The notes: generated by a model from the sequence alone, not told the origin. A stretch of DNA of 58,702 bases from Erysipelotrichales bacterium (GCA_910576345.1 CAJTIT010000019.1:1-58702), one strand, 5' to 3'; shown: positions 8,836 through 19,129, numbered from the stretch's first letter. Numbers and translations: made by a program.

Positions 8836-11800
8836 TTACAACAAATTCTTTAAAGAGTTTTTATGCTTTTTTGTTTGTTTTCTTTTATTAAAATACATTA
8901 CATATAAAGGCAATATAGCGATTCCTGCCAACAATGGCCATATCAGCGTCTCATCTCCCGTTTCAACGATTGCCAAGATGCTTGTTTCCTGTTTTATGCC
9001 TGTGCTTTCCGTTGGTTTCGTAACATTTGGTTTAATGTTCATCAGTTTATTTTTGGATACAATCGCATACATGGAGTTATGACTTGTTTGAAAGTAAATC
9101 GTTTGATCTTTGATCCAGCTATCCAGATAAGTCACATTTCCATCATCGGATATATAAACAACGGCCAATTCTTTATCAAACAGCGATTGATCCAATTTAA
9201 TTCCTACAACGTACGTATCTTTGAATTCAAATCTTGTGCCATCCTCTTTTAGCAAATAGAAATCCAGTAATTTCTCTACTGTATAGTTCAGTGGAAATGC
9301 TGAATCTTTTATATTGTTAAGTACTTCATTCGCTTCTTGTACAGTGAAATATTCGGTGATCAGTTTCAAATTGGAATATAATCCACTGCCTTGGATACTC
9401 ACTGTATGATCATTATTTTTGATTTGGTCAACCGGTGTCAGAACAGGTTGATCTGGTTTTTCAGGTAGATTCGGTGTGTCCGGTTGATCAGGATCTATTG
9501 GCGGATTTGGATTTTCTGAAGGTGTTATCCAATCTACTTTTGCCAATATGGAGCCTGTGTTGCCTGCTTGATCTCTATACTGAAATTCAAATGTTCCATT
9601 TTCCGTAAATGTATACGTATTCAAACCATTGTTATTTAATATTATAATATCTTTATTACTGATCAATGTTGCTGTCACACTGTCCTTTGTTTCTTCCAAA
9701 GTACTATACTCAATGGAAGTTATCGGCGCTGTTTTATCAATCCATGTCACTTCTGCGACAGCTTTTGTTTCATTTCCAGCCGCATCTTTACATATAAACG
9801 TAAACGTACCGTTTTTGTCAAATGTATAAGATGTTTGTCCACCATTGTTTTCAACAATGATGTTTTCTTCTTCAAATACAACGGTTGCAGTGACCGATTG
9901 ATTGGTTAAACTGTTGATATCATATTCAACATGTGCAATCGGAGCTTCTTTATCAATCCATGTAACAGTCGCTGTCGCAGTTCCTTTCACACCATTATGA
10001 TCTTCAAATTCAAATGTAAATGAACCGTTTTCTGTAAATACATATGTATCAGAGCCATGATTATTGGTAATGGTAATCCCTGTACTTGGATTGATCAAGG
10101 TTGCCGTTACATTGCCATTGGTAAGTTCATGATAATCATAAGCAATATCCGCAATCGGTCCTTCTTGTTTTGTAACGTCTTCAAACAAATTGATCATGGA
10201 TGCAGATCCAAATGCTCCGCTACCATAATTTTTTGTAATGACAAATTTTACATAATTTGCTTGTTTCGCTTCATCAAAATGAATGCTTTTTGTTTCCCCA
10301 TTATTCGCCCAATCTGTGGCTGTGCCTGCCAAATCCCAAGATGTTCCATCCATACTGACATAGACTTCTACATTTTTGGCACGCCCATTACTGCTGTCAT
10401 TGCGTGGTACATACTGTAAAGCAGATAAATAAATCGTTCGATCCAATTTTATGGACATGTGATGCTGCGAATCTGCTCCATTATAAGCAGTATGCCAGAT
10501 TGTATTTGCATTTCCATCTAGTGCATTGACGGCTCCTTCACCCGTATTTTCTTGCTGTGACGACACTTCATGCACAGAAAGATGTGTAATGGGAACATAT
10601 TGTTCGCTTTCCTCTTGCGCATCCGCATGGAACGTATAGACAGCTTCTGCACTTGGCAAATAGATGCCGTGTGCGCCTACACGAACTTTCACACTCGTAT
10701 CGCCGCTTAAATCCGGCTGTATATCCGCAAAAGCCATCCATGCATCCGTATCGGATTTACGCCATTCCATGGAAGAAACAATGGCGATCATACGGTTTTC
10801 TAAATCATTTGCATATAATTGATTTGGTAGCTGACCGGTTTCAATTTCAATCGTATAGATATTTTCTTCCGCATAGTCCACGCCAATAATATGCACCTTG
10901 ATATCATTTGTATCCGTAATCGCCGCAAGTTCCGCATCCGTTAATGCGACTGCATGTTGAGAAGTTTGAGTCCAAGTTACGCCGTTATCCAAACTATAAT
11001 CCCAGCGAACATTGTTGCCTTCAAAACGTTCTCCAAGGCTTAAAATACCTGCTTGTTCACCATCAAATGAGAATGTGGCTATTTCACTATCCTCATTTTG
11101 AAGCAAATAGTTTGCGACATCTCTAACTTCTTTGGGCTGAATGGTTTCATTTTCCGTTGCGACAGATGCTTGTTCCAACGTGCCGCTCAACAATACAGAA
11201 TGTTTTAACTGATATGCGGAATCTGTTAGATTCTCTTTGATGAGATTGAGTAAATCATGCATTGGCAGCGGATAGTAGGTTAATGCTTGTGCAATTTCTT
11301 CTTCCAATTGGTATAAATCTTCTTCTGTTTTCGTTTCATCGTGGATATATACATTTACCAAGCCCAACCATGCGTCGAAATTGATATTTTGCACATGAAG
11401 CGCTTGACGATACAACTGTTCCTGTTTTTCGTAATTTCCGTGATATGTATTTGCGAGCAACACCCATTCACTTGCCTGTTGGTAATGTACAAAATCATTG
11501 ATTGCAGCCTGCCCCAGCAATATATAAGATCCCGCAAATTCACTTGCATAGTCTCCGTTACCCCAACCATTGATCCATCGAACGGTATAATAAGTGCTTG
11601 GCTCCGAATAACCGGCATCATTGGTCTTTGCCCATCCGCTGACATCATTGTAAAGTGACCATGTTCCTTTTCCTTCATTGTTTACATCATAGATGAAGTA
11701 AGCAGAGTGTCCCGGCTGCCCTACCAGTGTGTTCGGAACTCCATATACACTCTCAATATTCGCACCCAAATTTGCAATATGCCAACATACACCATCTTCT

Positions 11801-13179
11801 TCAAAGACGGTCCATAAGTGTGGAATATATTTTTCATATCCGATTCCATATTCAGTTAAATGGTATTTCTCATCCCATTTTTGGCGATTTTCTTCACTGT
11901 AATAGTCTTCTCTCCATCCGTTGACAACCATTGTCGCACTATAATCGATGAATGCATATGGATCTTTTGAATTTCGCTCTTCTGAAATATCGCGAAGCCA
12001 CTTGATTTCTCCATCTCCTAATTCCGTTCCCATAATATAGCGCATTTCTTCAATTTCCAGTTGTTCAAACATAGCATTGTCGAATTTATTATTCAAATAC
12101 ATTTCTTTCATGATTTTGTATCGGTCCACCGCATTGGATTGGTTAGGACTGTCAGCTATATTGTTTTTTACAATGGTATCGCCCTGTAAAATGCCATCAT
12201 TCATCCAAAAGCGCACCGTTCTGGAATGGGACAAGGATAAGCTGATGATCATCTTCTGATACAAGTCTTTATGTGCCGCATCTTGTAAATCTGCTTCATA
12301 CGTGTTTAAAAGCTGTGAAAGAATGCGCAAAGAATTCTGATAGCTGCCATTTGGTTCTCCACCCATAATATATAAACGTAAATGATCGACATCATTCATC
12401 AGCCAGTTTACGGTATCTTGATTTTCATAGCTTTCTTTGACAAAATCTTGTAATGTGGTATAGCCTATATCAGAAACAAATTCTCTTTGTAAAAGCGTTA
12501 ATTCATATTGTGACAATTCCGTATTGTTTTCATAAAGATTTTTGATTTCTTCATCATATTCTGAAATGCGTTTAATGTTGGAATCAAAGTATTCCTCTTT
12601 GATCAAACGTGCATCTGCATAAACAGAATGATCATTACCATTGTTTTCCAGCTGATCAACTACCAACTTCAAATATTGTTCATCGCTGATATGAATGTCT
12701 ACCAACTGTGCTGCATCTTTTCCCTTTAGTACTTCTGACTCCATTCGTACATCCCAATCAGTTCCATTCTTTGATGTGTAGATATAAAACTTCACACCAT
12801 CTCCATTGTTCCCTTGACGAGAATCGATACCAATATAGGACGTAAAATAATCATAGTCAAGTGAACGAAGATCATAGATGAGTTCAGAATTTGCATGTGC
12901 AAAAATACCTTTTTCAAATTCTGTAACTTCTCCACCCAACCGTAAAGTGATGATATCGCCGTTAATTTGATCTTTCTGCATCGTGCCATACCCAACTTCA
13001 CACTTTGTGCATTCCAGATCGGATAAATAGTGAACTTGATCACTTTGTGCTGCCAAGTTTTGTATATGTGTTTCTTCATTGGTTCTTGCGAACACATCAC
13101 AAGAAAAAATGCATGTGAAACACATAGCCAATAATGTGACAACATTCACTGTTAATAATTGCCTTCTTTTTGATTTCAT
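8836..13179 (-). CDS. Giant surface protein: NPCBM, transglutaminase-like, F5/8C and Ig-like repeats
   Basis: 1447 residues, secreted and membrane or wall bound. Signal peptide about 1-31. Residues 45-195 are an NPCBM-type carbohydrate-binding module. Residues 200-650 contain a transglutaminase-like core: GVCWHIA (C465), GQPGHSAYF (H491) and WSLYNDVSGW (D512) give a Cys-His-Asp triad in the expected order, followed by TPR-like helices. An F5/8 type C (CBM32-like) domain spans about 850-990. Three tandem Ig/HYR-like repeats, each ending in TVTWIDK-type motifs, span about 1000-1205, followed by a Pro/Asp stalk. A membrane-proximal module (about 1235-1370) is shared with the GH20 protein in this window. 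The tail VETGDET, a hydrophobic helix and a KRKQTKKHK end resemble a degenerate LPxTG signal. It probably binds host or mucin glycans; whether the triad is an enzyme is inference. Confidence 0.8.
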   Translation of the reverse strand: MKSKRRQLLTVNVVTLLAMCFTCIFSCDVFARTNEETHIQNLAAQSDQVHYLSDLECTKCEVGYGTMQKDQINGDIITLRLGGEVTEFEKGIFAHANSELIYDLRSLDYDYFTSYIGIDSRQGNNGDGVKFYIYTSKNGTDWDVRMESEVLKGKDAAQLVDIHISDEQYLKLVVDQLENNGNDHSVYADARLIKEEYFDSNIKRISEYDEEIKNLYENNTELSQYELTLLQREFVSDIGYTTLQDFVKESYENQDTVNWLMNDVDHLRLYIMGGEPNGSYQNSLRILSQLLNTYEADLQDAAHKDLYQKMIISLSLSHSRTVRFWMNDGILQGDTIVKNNIADSPNQSNAVDRYKIMKEMYLNNKFDNAMFEQLEIEEMRYIMGTELGDGEIKWLRDISEERNSKDPYAFIDYSATMVVNGWREDYYSEENRQKWDEKYHLTEYGIGYEKYIPHLWTVFEEDGVCWHIANLGANIESVYGVPNTLVGQPGHSAYFIYDVNNEGKGTWSLYNDVSGWAKTNDAGYSEPSTYYTVRWINGWGNGDYASEFAGSYILLGQAAINDFVHYQQASEWVLLANTYHGNYEKQEQLYRQALHVQNINFDAWLGLVNVYIHDETKTEEDLYQLEEEIAQALTYYPLPMHDLLNLIKENLTDSAYQLKHSVLLSGTLEQASVATENETIQPKEVRDVANYLLQNEDSEIATFSFDGEQAGILSLGERFEGNNVRWDYSLDNGVTWTQTSQHAVALTDAELAAITDTNDIKVHIIGVDYAEENIYTIEIETGQLPNQLYANDLENRMIAIVSSMEWRKSDTDAWMAFADIQPDLSGDTSVKVRVGAHGIYLPSAEAVYTFHADAQEESEQYVPITHLSVHEVSSQQENTGEGAVNALDGNANTIWHTAYNGADSQHHMSIKLDRTIYLSALQYVPRNDSSNGRAKNVEVYVSMDGTSWDLAGTATDWANNGETKSIHFDEAKQANYVKFVITKNYGSGAFGSASMINLFEDVTKQEGPIADIAYDYHELTNGNVTATLINPSTGITITNNHGSDTYVFTENGSFTFEFEDHNGVKGTATATVTWIDKEAPIAHVEYDINSLTNQSVTATVVFEEENIIVENNGGQTSYTFDKNGTFTFICKDAAGNETKAVAEVTWIDKTAPITSIEYSTLEETKDSVTATLISNKDIIILNNNGLNTYTFTENGTFEFQYRDQAGNTGSILAKVDWITPSENPNPPIDPDQPDTPNLPEKPDQPVLTPVDQIKNNDHTVSIQGSGLYSNLKLITEYFTVQEANEVLNNIKDSAFPLNYTVEKLLDFYLLKEDGTRFEFKDTYVVGIKLDQSLFDKELAVVYISDDGNVTYLDSWIKDQTIYFQTSHNSMYAIVSKNKLMNIKPNVTKPTESTGIKQETSILAIVETGDETLIWPLLAGIAILPLYVMYFNKRKQTKKHKNSLKNLL

Positions 13180-13202
13180 ACTATTTTCTCCTTTATTTGA
13201 TA

Positions 13203-13231
13203 ATTATATAAAAATATCTTTTTTTGCACAA
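13203..13231 (-). promoter_or_regulatory. Sigma-A promoter of the transglutaminase-like protein gene
   Basis: TTGTGC (13231-13226), 17-bp spacer, TATAAT (13208-13203) on the minus strand, 24 bases before the ATG, which has AAAGGAG 8 bases upstream. Confidence 0.6.
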
Positions 13232-13261
13232 GACGCATAAAATAATCTTTCCATTATATGT

Positions 13262-13310
13262 AAAAAAACAGGCATTTTCAAATGTAAAACACCTGTTCAG
13301 AAATGTCTAC
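13262..13310 (-). terminator. Terminator / dispersed hairpin element, copy 1
   Basis: On the minus strand AACAGG ... CCTGTT (13297-13267) with further TTTT/AAAA pairing inside, then seven T. It follows the stop at 13327 and fits as its terminator. A closely similar element of about 50 bp, with the same GTAGA..TTTCT flank, lies at 57765-57813. Confidence 0.8.
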
Positions 13311-13326
13311 TTTTCAAGACTTTCCA

Positions 13327-16300
13327 TTATTGAAATGTATCTTTCTGTTTACTTCTTTTAAACAATAAATAACTAATCATTCCCAATGTGATGAAACTGA
13401 TTCCTATATATATATTGGTATTTGTTTCATCTCCTGTGATGGCTCCGCCGATATTGGGGGTATAGCTTCCCATAACGCTTGTGTTACTTTCTTTATCCCC
13501 GATGATGGATACAATACCTAATTCATCTGTTTCATATGTGAGATAATTACCTTCTATTTGGAATTCTATCCGTTCATAGGTTCCTTTCGCATTCTTTCTT
13601 AATAGAATTGGATTTTTGATTCCTTCATATGGTATTTTTACTTTTAATGTACCATCTGGCTGTACTTCAACATCATCTTTGTATAATTTCACATCATAAA
13701 CTTTTTTTACTTCATTTGTTTCTTTTATGAAATCTTTTGCGTCGTTTGCGATTTCTTCTTTTTTACTGTCTGTCACTTCTTCCACTTTTAATGCATAGTT
13801 TGGCAAGAATGGGGTGCCATCTGGTTTTTCTACCTTAATGCCATTGTCTTCTAATTCTGTATTCTGCTTGATGACCATCGTGCAGATATTTCCTGTCTTT
13901 TGATTAGGTTCCCAACTGTTGATTTCTATGATGTTTTCTTCTGGCTCTCCATCATTATTCGTATCAATGTTGGCATTTGCGTTTCCGTCTCCTGTTGTAT
14001 CAATTTCTACATTAGGAATTTGATCATCATCTGTGTCAATGTTTAAGTCCGCAACTCCATCATTATCCAAATCAATATTTAAATCAGGACATCCGTCACC
14101 ATTTGTGTCTACATTTAATACCGGAGCGATATTTATCATTGTATCATATAAGAATTTATTCACTGTATAATCTTTATCCGATATCCAGTTTGTAATTTCA
14201 ACGATATTGATGCTTGGTTTATTATTACCACTTGCGATATTAATATCTGCTTTCATATCTCCATCGGTATCGATATTGATATTTGGAATGTTGTCATTGT
14301 CTGTGTCTAGATTGATTTGTGGTTTTACTTTTGTGCCTGTACAATATTCTTCTTTTACTGTAGAACTTACAGTTACACATTTCGTTGGTTTCCAATCTGT
14401 TTTCTTTAAAATCACAAGGTTAATATCTGGTTTTCCATCGTTATCGGTATCGATGTTTAAGTCCGGTACTCCATCTCCGTCAGAATCGATATTGAGGTCA
14501 GGTATGCCATCATAATCTCGATCTCCATTGATCACGATCCAGTTTCCATTATCATCTTTCCATTTGATGTTGAGATCCGGACAATCATCTCCATCCGGAT
14601 CATTGAAATCCGGTTTCCCATCGCCGTCCACATCTTTATCTACTTGACTGTCAATCATTAACTTGCCTTCTTTAAAGATGAAATTGTAATTTGGATAGGT
14701 TGTGTTCATTGTCTTTGGATTTCCTGTGATCGGATAACTTCCGCTTTTACTGTTTGTCGTTGCGCTTGTGGATAACTTGACATCATTCAAATCTACTACA
14801 TCTTGTACCCCATTCCAACTGACCAGTTGACTTCTGAAATCTTGAAATGTCAGTGGTGGATTGGGTTCTCCTTTTTGTTTTGTTTTATCATCGATGATCA
14901 CATTGATATCTTTTGGAAGTACTTCTATCGTTACTACCTTACTTAATGTCACTTCACTGTCTGCCGTTCTTGTCACTGTGATATTAATCTTCGTCCCACT
15001 ACTACATTTCAATGCATCGAAGTCTGCGCTGTTTCCATTCACGGTTGGATTGGATACAAAGATCGTATTGTCTACTGTGAATGTATACTTCACATTCGTA
15101 CTTGAACTGTCATCTTGTAAGGAGCGTATTGTAAAGTGATCTCCATAATAGATCTTTCCCGGTTGACTGATCGATAATGTACTTTCACTTGGCGATAAGA
15201 TTTTCATTTTTCCTTTTGCGGTTGCACTGTTGTAATTTCGATTGCCTGCTTTTGTGACTTCCAATGGTATCTCGATCGTTGTATTTCCTGTATAGTTATA
15301 ATCAATATCTACTCCATTGTTTGTCCATGCGATGCCACTTGCGGATGCGTCTACCGATATATAGTAATTCGTATCACTTATACTTACTCCACCATCATTG
15401 CTAGAGATATCTTGTTCTGTAATGATCGGTGTTACAGTTCCTCTTCCGTTTTGTGCAGACGTTACTCCTGAAAATGATATCGTTTGATTTGCTTTTGTGA
15501 TAACGATCGATAGTTCTATCGTTTTATCGCTGTAGTTTCCACTTGGATCATGGCTCGTCGCTTCTACGATCACTTGTCCGATTTGTGTATTCAAGCTTGC
15601 ATTCAATATGGATACTAGTCCACTTGGATCGACACTGATCACATCCGTTGGACTTCCTGCCTTTAATGCATAGGTGACATTGGTTCCTGCTGGATTTCCT
15701 GCCGTATATAATTGGAATGTCTTTCCTTGTCCATATACTTCACTGTAATCATCATAATCATTTCCACTCTTTGGCAGTTCGTTTCCACTTGCATCTGTAT
15801 AGATGAATTGTTGAGATCCGGCTGTTACAGTAAATGTTAATTCCGTGATTGCGTTTGCTTGTCCTGTGTTTCCTGTTTTCTCTGCGACGATTATAACACT
15901 TCCCACTCCATTGATCGTAATGGCACCACTGTTTGGATGTACCGTTATCACATTGGTAGATCCATCTTTGATTCGATACGTTACTGGATTTGTATTAGAA
16001 CTTCCTTTGACAGTCGCAAATACGCTCACATTTGTATCCGTTAAAGTCGCAGACTTTGAAGTAATCATCGTATTAGATGTAGAATTTTCATAGAACTTCA
16101 AGTTTTCTGCAGGTGCCATACCTACATTTACTGTGACGTGTATTTCTTTTGTGCTCCATTTATCAGAAACTTCGATTGTGAAATGATAACTTCCGACTGC
16201 TAGATCCGCAACGCTTTGTATCACACCTGTACTCTCATTTACTTTAAAATAATTTCCATCACCACCTGCTTTTATTGCATATGCATAAGTTATGGTATTA

Positions 16301-17832
16301 CCACCAGATACATCCGGTGTACCCAAAGTGCCTTTTATCACACCAATGTTACCATTCGTTTTTATATTGGCTTGGTTCATGGAAAATGTAGGAGTATTCA
16401 TATCACTTGATGCACTGTCTGGAGTGACGATTCCTTCCACTTGGCGAACAATCATAATTTCTTTCTCCGCAAAAGATGATTGATAATTATCCTCTCCTGT
16501 GCTTGGATCATCATCAGCCGTAGCTTTGATTTTCACCATACCATATGCACCATTGCCTTTATACGTAATTTCTCCAGTACGCGGATCAATATCAATTAAT
16601 GAAATATTACCACCAGAAATCGCATATGTGACCTGCATTGCCTGCGGCGGCGATGTAGTCGCATGTTCGATCCATTTCGCTTGTGCTTCTGATATTAACT
16701 TTTTCGTGACAGACGCTTGATCAAATGAAACAGATGAAACCGTTGGCTCTACGGATAACTGCACATCTATAGTATCCTTATTACCACTCGCATCTACCGC
16801 TTCAATCGTAAAATAATAATCCTGAACCTTCAATGCATTATTACGTAAAGCAGGTGCTGAACCACTCACATAAATTTGTTCAGAAGAATCATTGCTGGAA
16901 GAAACAATTGAAAAATTCAAATAATCATTTTCATGTCCAGACGGCGCAGAAGCACTTGACTTTAGTGATAAAGAAATTGGAACCTCATAGTCTTTAAAGA
17001 CTACTGTGCCAATCGCATCATTAACTTTGGTATTTTTCAAATGCTCATATTTATTTAATCCATTTCCATATACAGGTGCATATTCAATACTTAGCTTATT
17101 CAAAGGCACCGCAAAATACAAGGCAGGTCGTATAACATATGTCGCTGTGTCATTGATAACACCGCAATAATCCAAACCGCCACCGCTTGGATTTACACAT
17201 GCGCCAAACGCTCCATAAGAGCCTCCTGCCCTGGTAGAAAGCCACCAGTTGTATGAGCCGCCATATCCCAATGCCGCTCTTGCGTTTACATCCGCATTGG
17301 CCAAAATGGTCTGATAATCGATCCATGTTGGATAACCAAACAAAGAAGTACCTTCCGCTGCGGTCGCTGGCAATAAATAAATATAAGGATTATCCGCAGA
17401 ATGTAAGTTACTTAAATTAGATAAATTCAGCTGGTTGATTTCCTGTGCAATAGGAGATGTATCACTCGCAAATGAAGAAGAAATACTTGGCACAAACTGA
17501 TCCATCCACAGTCCTGCTTCTCCCTGAAAATATGCATTTTTTCCAAGTGTTTCACAATAAGCAGCGCCATTTGCTTTACATTGTGTATTCCAGAAAGAAT
17601 GTTTCAATCGATCTTTGGCAAGTGCTACACCATGATTTGTCTGTTCATCTTTATACACCAAGACCCATTTCACAGGCTGTGCGTCAAACGTACCATAAGT
17701 AAATTCATCGCCTAAAGACATTGCCATAGTACGATGAGTCGCTGCCTGCAATTCTGGGTAATAACTGAAATAAACAACCAATGCCATTCCTACAAGCATA
17801 AACAACGCCATCCATAGCTTTTTCAACTTCAT
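13327..17832 (-). CDS. Giant cadherin/Ig-repeat surface protein with MBG-like and calcium-binding repeats
   Basis: 1501 residues. An N-terminal signal-anchor (LWMALFMLVGMALVVYF) is followed at about 45-245 by a DUF6273-like domain (YNWWLSTRAGG ... VIRPALYFAVP). Several cadherin-like or Big-type beta repeats run to about 990, then an MBG-like domain (KDINVIIDDKTKQKGEPNPP start). About 1090-1330 is a run of thrombospondin-type-3-like DxDxDGxPD repeats (DSDGDGVPDLNID and many variants), which should bind calcium and stiffen the stalk. A membrane-proximal module (about 1345-1460) ends with AITGDETN, a hydrophobic helix and KRSKQK. This is an adhesin-like layout with no enzyme domain seen. A paralogue starts to appear at 58154-58702. 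An ECF sigma gene lies directly upstream. The start has AAAGGA only 3-4 bases before ATG, so a slightly later start is possible. Confidence 0.8.
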   Translation of the reverse strand: MKLKKLWMALFMLVGMALVVYFSYYPELQAATHRTMAMSLGDEFTYGTFDAQPVKWVLVYKDEQTNHGVALAKDRLKHSFWNTQCKANGAAYCETLGKNAYFQGEAGLWMDQFVPSISSSFASDTSPIAQEINQLNLSNLSNLHSADNPYIYLLPATAAEGTSLFGYPTWIDYQTILANADVNARAALGYGGSYNWWLSTRAGGSYGAFGACVNPSGGGLDYCGVINDTATYVIRPALYFAVPLNKLSIEYAPVYGNGLNKYEHLKNTKVNDAIGTVVFKDYEVPISLSLKSSASAPSGHENDYLNFSIVSSSNDSSEQIYVSGSAPALRNNALKVQDYYFTIEAVDASGNKDTIDVQLSVEPTVSSVSFDQASVTKKLISEAQAKWIEHATTSPPQAMQVTYAISGGNISLIDIDPRTGEITYKGNGAYGMVKIKATADDDPSTGEDNYQSSFAEKEIMIVRQVEGIVTPDSASSDMNTPTFSMNQANIKTNGNIGVIKGTLGTPDVSGGNTITYAYAIKAGGDGNYFKVNESTGVIQSVADLAVGSYHFTIEVSDKWSTKEIHVTVNVGMAPAENLKFYENSTSNTMITSKSATLTDTNVSVFATVKGSSNTNPVTYRIKDGSTNVITVHPNSGAITINGVGSVIIVAEKTGNTGQANAITELTFTVTAGSQQFIYTDASGNELPKSGNDYDDYSEVYGQGKTFQLYTAGNPAGTNVTYALKAGSPTDVISVDPSGLVSILNASLNTQIGQVIVEATSHDPSGNYSDKTIELSIVITKANQTISFSGVTSAQNGRGTVTPIITEQDISSNDGGVSISDTNYYISVDASASGIAWTNNGVDIDYNYTGNTTIEIPLEVTKAGNRNYNSATAKGKMKILSPSESTLSISQPGKIYYGDHFTIRSLQDDSSSTNVKYTFTVDNTIFVSNPTVNGNSADFDALKCSSGTKINITVTRTADSEVTLSKVVTIEVLPKDINVIIDDKTKQKGEPNPPLTFQDFRSQLVSWNGVQDVVDLNDVKLSTSATTNSKSGSYPITGNPKTMNTTYPNYNFIFKEGKLMIDSQVDKDVDGDGKPDFNDPDGDDCPDLNIKWKDDNGNWIVINGDRDYDGIPDLNIDSDGDGVPDLNIDTDNDGKPDINLVILKKTDWKPTKCVTVSSTVKEEYCTGTKVKPQINLDTDNDNIPNINIDTDGDMKADINIASGNNKPSINIVEITNWISDKDYTVNKFLYDTMINIAPVLNVDTNGDGCPDLNIDLDNDGVADLNIDTDDDQIPNVEIDTTGDGNANANIDTNNDGEPEENIIEINSWEPNQKTGNICTMVIKQNTELEDNGIKVEKPDGTPFLPNYALKVEEVTDSKKEEIANDAKDFIKETNEVKKVYDVKLYKDDVEVQPDGTLKVKIPYEGIKNPILLRKNAKGTYERIEFQIEGNYLTYETDELGIVSIIGDKESNTSVMGSYTPNIGGAITGDETNTNIYIGISFITLGMISYLLFKRSKQKDTFQ

Positions 17833-17908
17833 CCATCCTTTCTATCCACATAAACACATCAATTCTCATGTCCAAAACGATACAAAATATTCTGATTGGC
17901 GTATACTG

Positions 17909-17933
17909 GTCGAAATCCAATGGATAAAAGTTC
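17909..17933 (-). promoter_or_regulatory. Possible ECF-type promoter of the surface protein gene
   Basis: Minus strand GAAC (17933-17930), 17 nt, CGAC (17912-17909) resembles the AAC / CGT-type elements used by ECF sigma factors. It lies about 75 bases before the ATG and inside an ATGGAT...ATCCAT dyad. No good sigma-A pair is seen closer. The match is short and could be chance. Confidence 0.3.
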
Positions 17934-17994
17934 ATCCATTTATAAAAAAAATCAATTTTTTTTAAAATTCATCAAAATTGTTAAATAAAAAGCC

Positions 17995-18021
17995 AAAAAA
18001 AATTAGAAACTATATTCTAAT
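17995..18021 (-). terminator. Terminator of the ECF sigma gene
   Basis: Minus strand ATTAGAA-TATAG-TTCTAAT followed by eight T, 7 bases past the stop at 18028. It separates the sigma gene from the surface protein gene downstream. Confidence 0.85.
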
Positions 18022-18027
18022 TCTTTC

Positions 18028-18999
18028 TTATTTCTGTATAGCTTCAAAGGCTTGTGCCCAACCACTTTTTTGAAGTGATTCATAATAAACACCGCCATAT
18101 GATTTTAAAAATTCATAATATGACTGCGCCATTTCCACATCTTTTTGACTGCGATCACGCATTTGACGTTCATCCACAGCCCACATTTTTAATTTAAAAT
18201 AGGCTTCTTTCAAACTCATCTCTGAAGATAAAGGTACAGTAACATTGCTTTCCCGCATTGGAACATGAGATCCAAGCGCATAAACCCCTACACCTAAAAC
18301 AACCGCCGTGACCGTTCCTGCCGCAAGCATTTTCCCCATCCGCTTAGTCCAAAACACTTTTTTAGGCATACTGGCAATGCAGGCAGCACTCACCCACGCA
18401 GGAACAGATGCACTTCTAAAATTCAAAGGCACACTGCTTTGTTCATTGTATGTTTCAATTTTTTCACGAAGCGATCGCTTTGCGCTGTAAAGTCTTGACT
18501 TCACTGTGCCTTCCGGTACATTTAAACAATCTGCACATTCCTGCATACTCATTTGATCAAAATAGACAAGCAAAACAACCTGTCGTTGTACATATGGCAA
18601 TTGGGAGATAAACGAAAGCAATTGATGCTGATCACTTTTAAAACGATGATTTTCCCAGGGCAGATAATCCGGACGTTCCTCTACAACAGAAGTGACCAAA
18701 GGACTTTGCATCATATCTACATTGATATCTTTGTTTTTGCGAAACATATCGGTACATTTGCCATGTACGATACGACAACACCAGTGATAAAATCGATTGG
18801 GATCACGCAGCGAATGAAGTGAAGTGTGCGCTTGTAAAAATGTCTGCTGCACAGCATCTTTGGCATCTTCTTGATTATTACAAAGACGATTGGCGACATA
18901 TTCCAAACGTTTCTGATATTTTCGATACAGTTCACTGAATGCATTCTCATCACCATTCTGTGCCTTTCGCACCAATTCTTCATCGCTAAGCTGATTCAT
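18028..18999 (-). CDS. ECF-type RNA polymerase sigma factor with C-terminal membrane segment
   Basis: 323 residues from the ATG at 18999, which has AGGAGG 8 bases upstream (a TTG 6 bases earlier is too close to it). Residues 1-75 hold region 2 (ENAFSELYRKYQKRLEYVANRL, DAKDAVQQTFLQAH). Residues 115-170 hold region 4 with its HTH (MSMQECADCLNVPEGTVKSRLYSAKRSL in outline). After region 4 comes an unusual extension: a linker, one hydrophobic segment (MLAAGTVTAVVLGVGVYAL, about 225-243) and about 80 charged residues that would lie outside the cell. Instead of a separate anti-sigma factor, the sigma may therefore be tethered to the membrane and sense through its own tail. It has its own sigma-A promoter and terminator. 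The nearest downstream gene is the giant surface protein, a natural target. Confidence 0.85.
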   Translation of the reverse strand: MNQLSDEELVRKAQNGDENAFSELYRKYQKRLEYVANRLCNNQEDAKDAVQQTFLQAHTSLHSLRDPNRFYHWCCRIVHGKCTDMFRKNKDINVDMMQSPLVTSVVEERPDYLPWENHRFKSDQHQLLSFISQLPYVQRQVVLLVYFDQMSMQECADCLNVPEGTVKSRLYSAKRSLREKIETYNEQSSVPLNFRSASVPAWVSAACIASMPKKVFWTKRMGKMLAAGTVTAVVLGVGVYALGSHVPMRESNVTVPLSSEMSLKEAYFKLKMWAVDERQMRDRSQKDVEMAQSYYEFLKSYGGVYYESLQKSGWAQAFEAIQK

Positions 19000-19033
19000 T
19001 CCCAATCCCTCCTTATAAACATCCTTTTATTTT

Positions 19034-19062
19034 ATATTAACCATAACAAAATATTTTGTCAA
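19034..19062 (-). promoter_or_regulatory. Sigma-A promoter of the ECF sigma gene
   Basis: Minus strand TTGACA (19062-19057), 17-bp spacer, TAATAT (19039-19034). The -35 is a perfect consensus and the site is 34 bases before the start codon. Confidence 0.75.
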
Positions 19063-19129
19063 TATTTTTCAAAATTTTTACTTAAATATTTCAAAAAAAT
19101 AACAAAATTTACCAGTATATATAGAAAAA

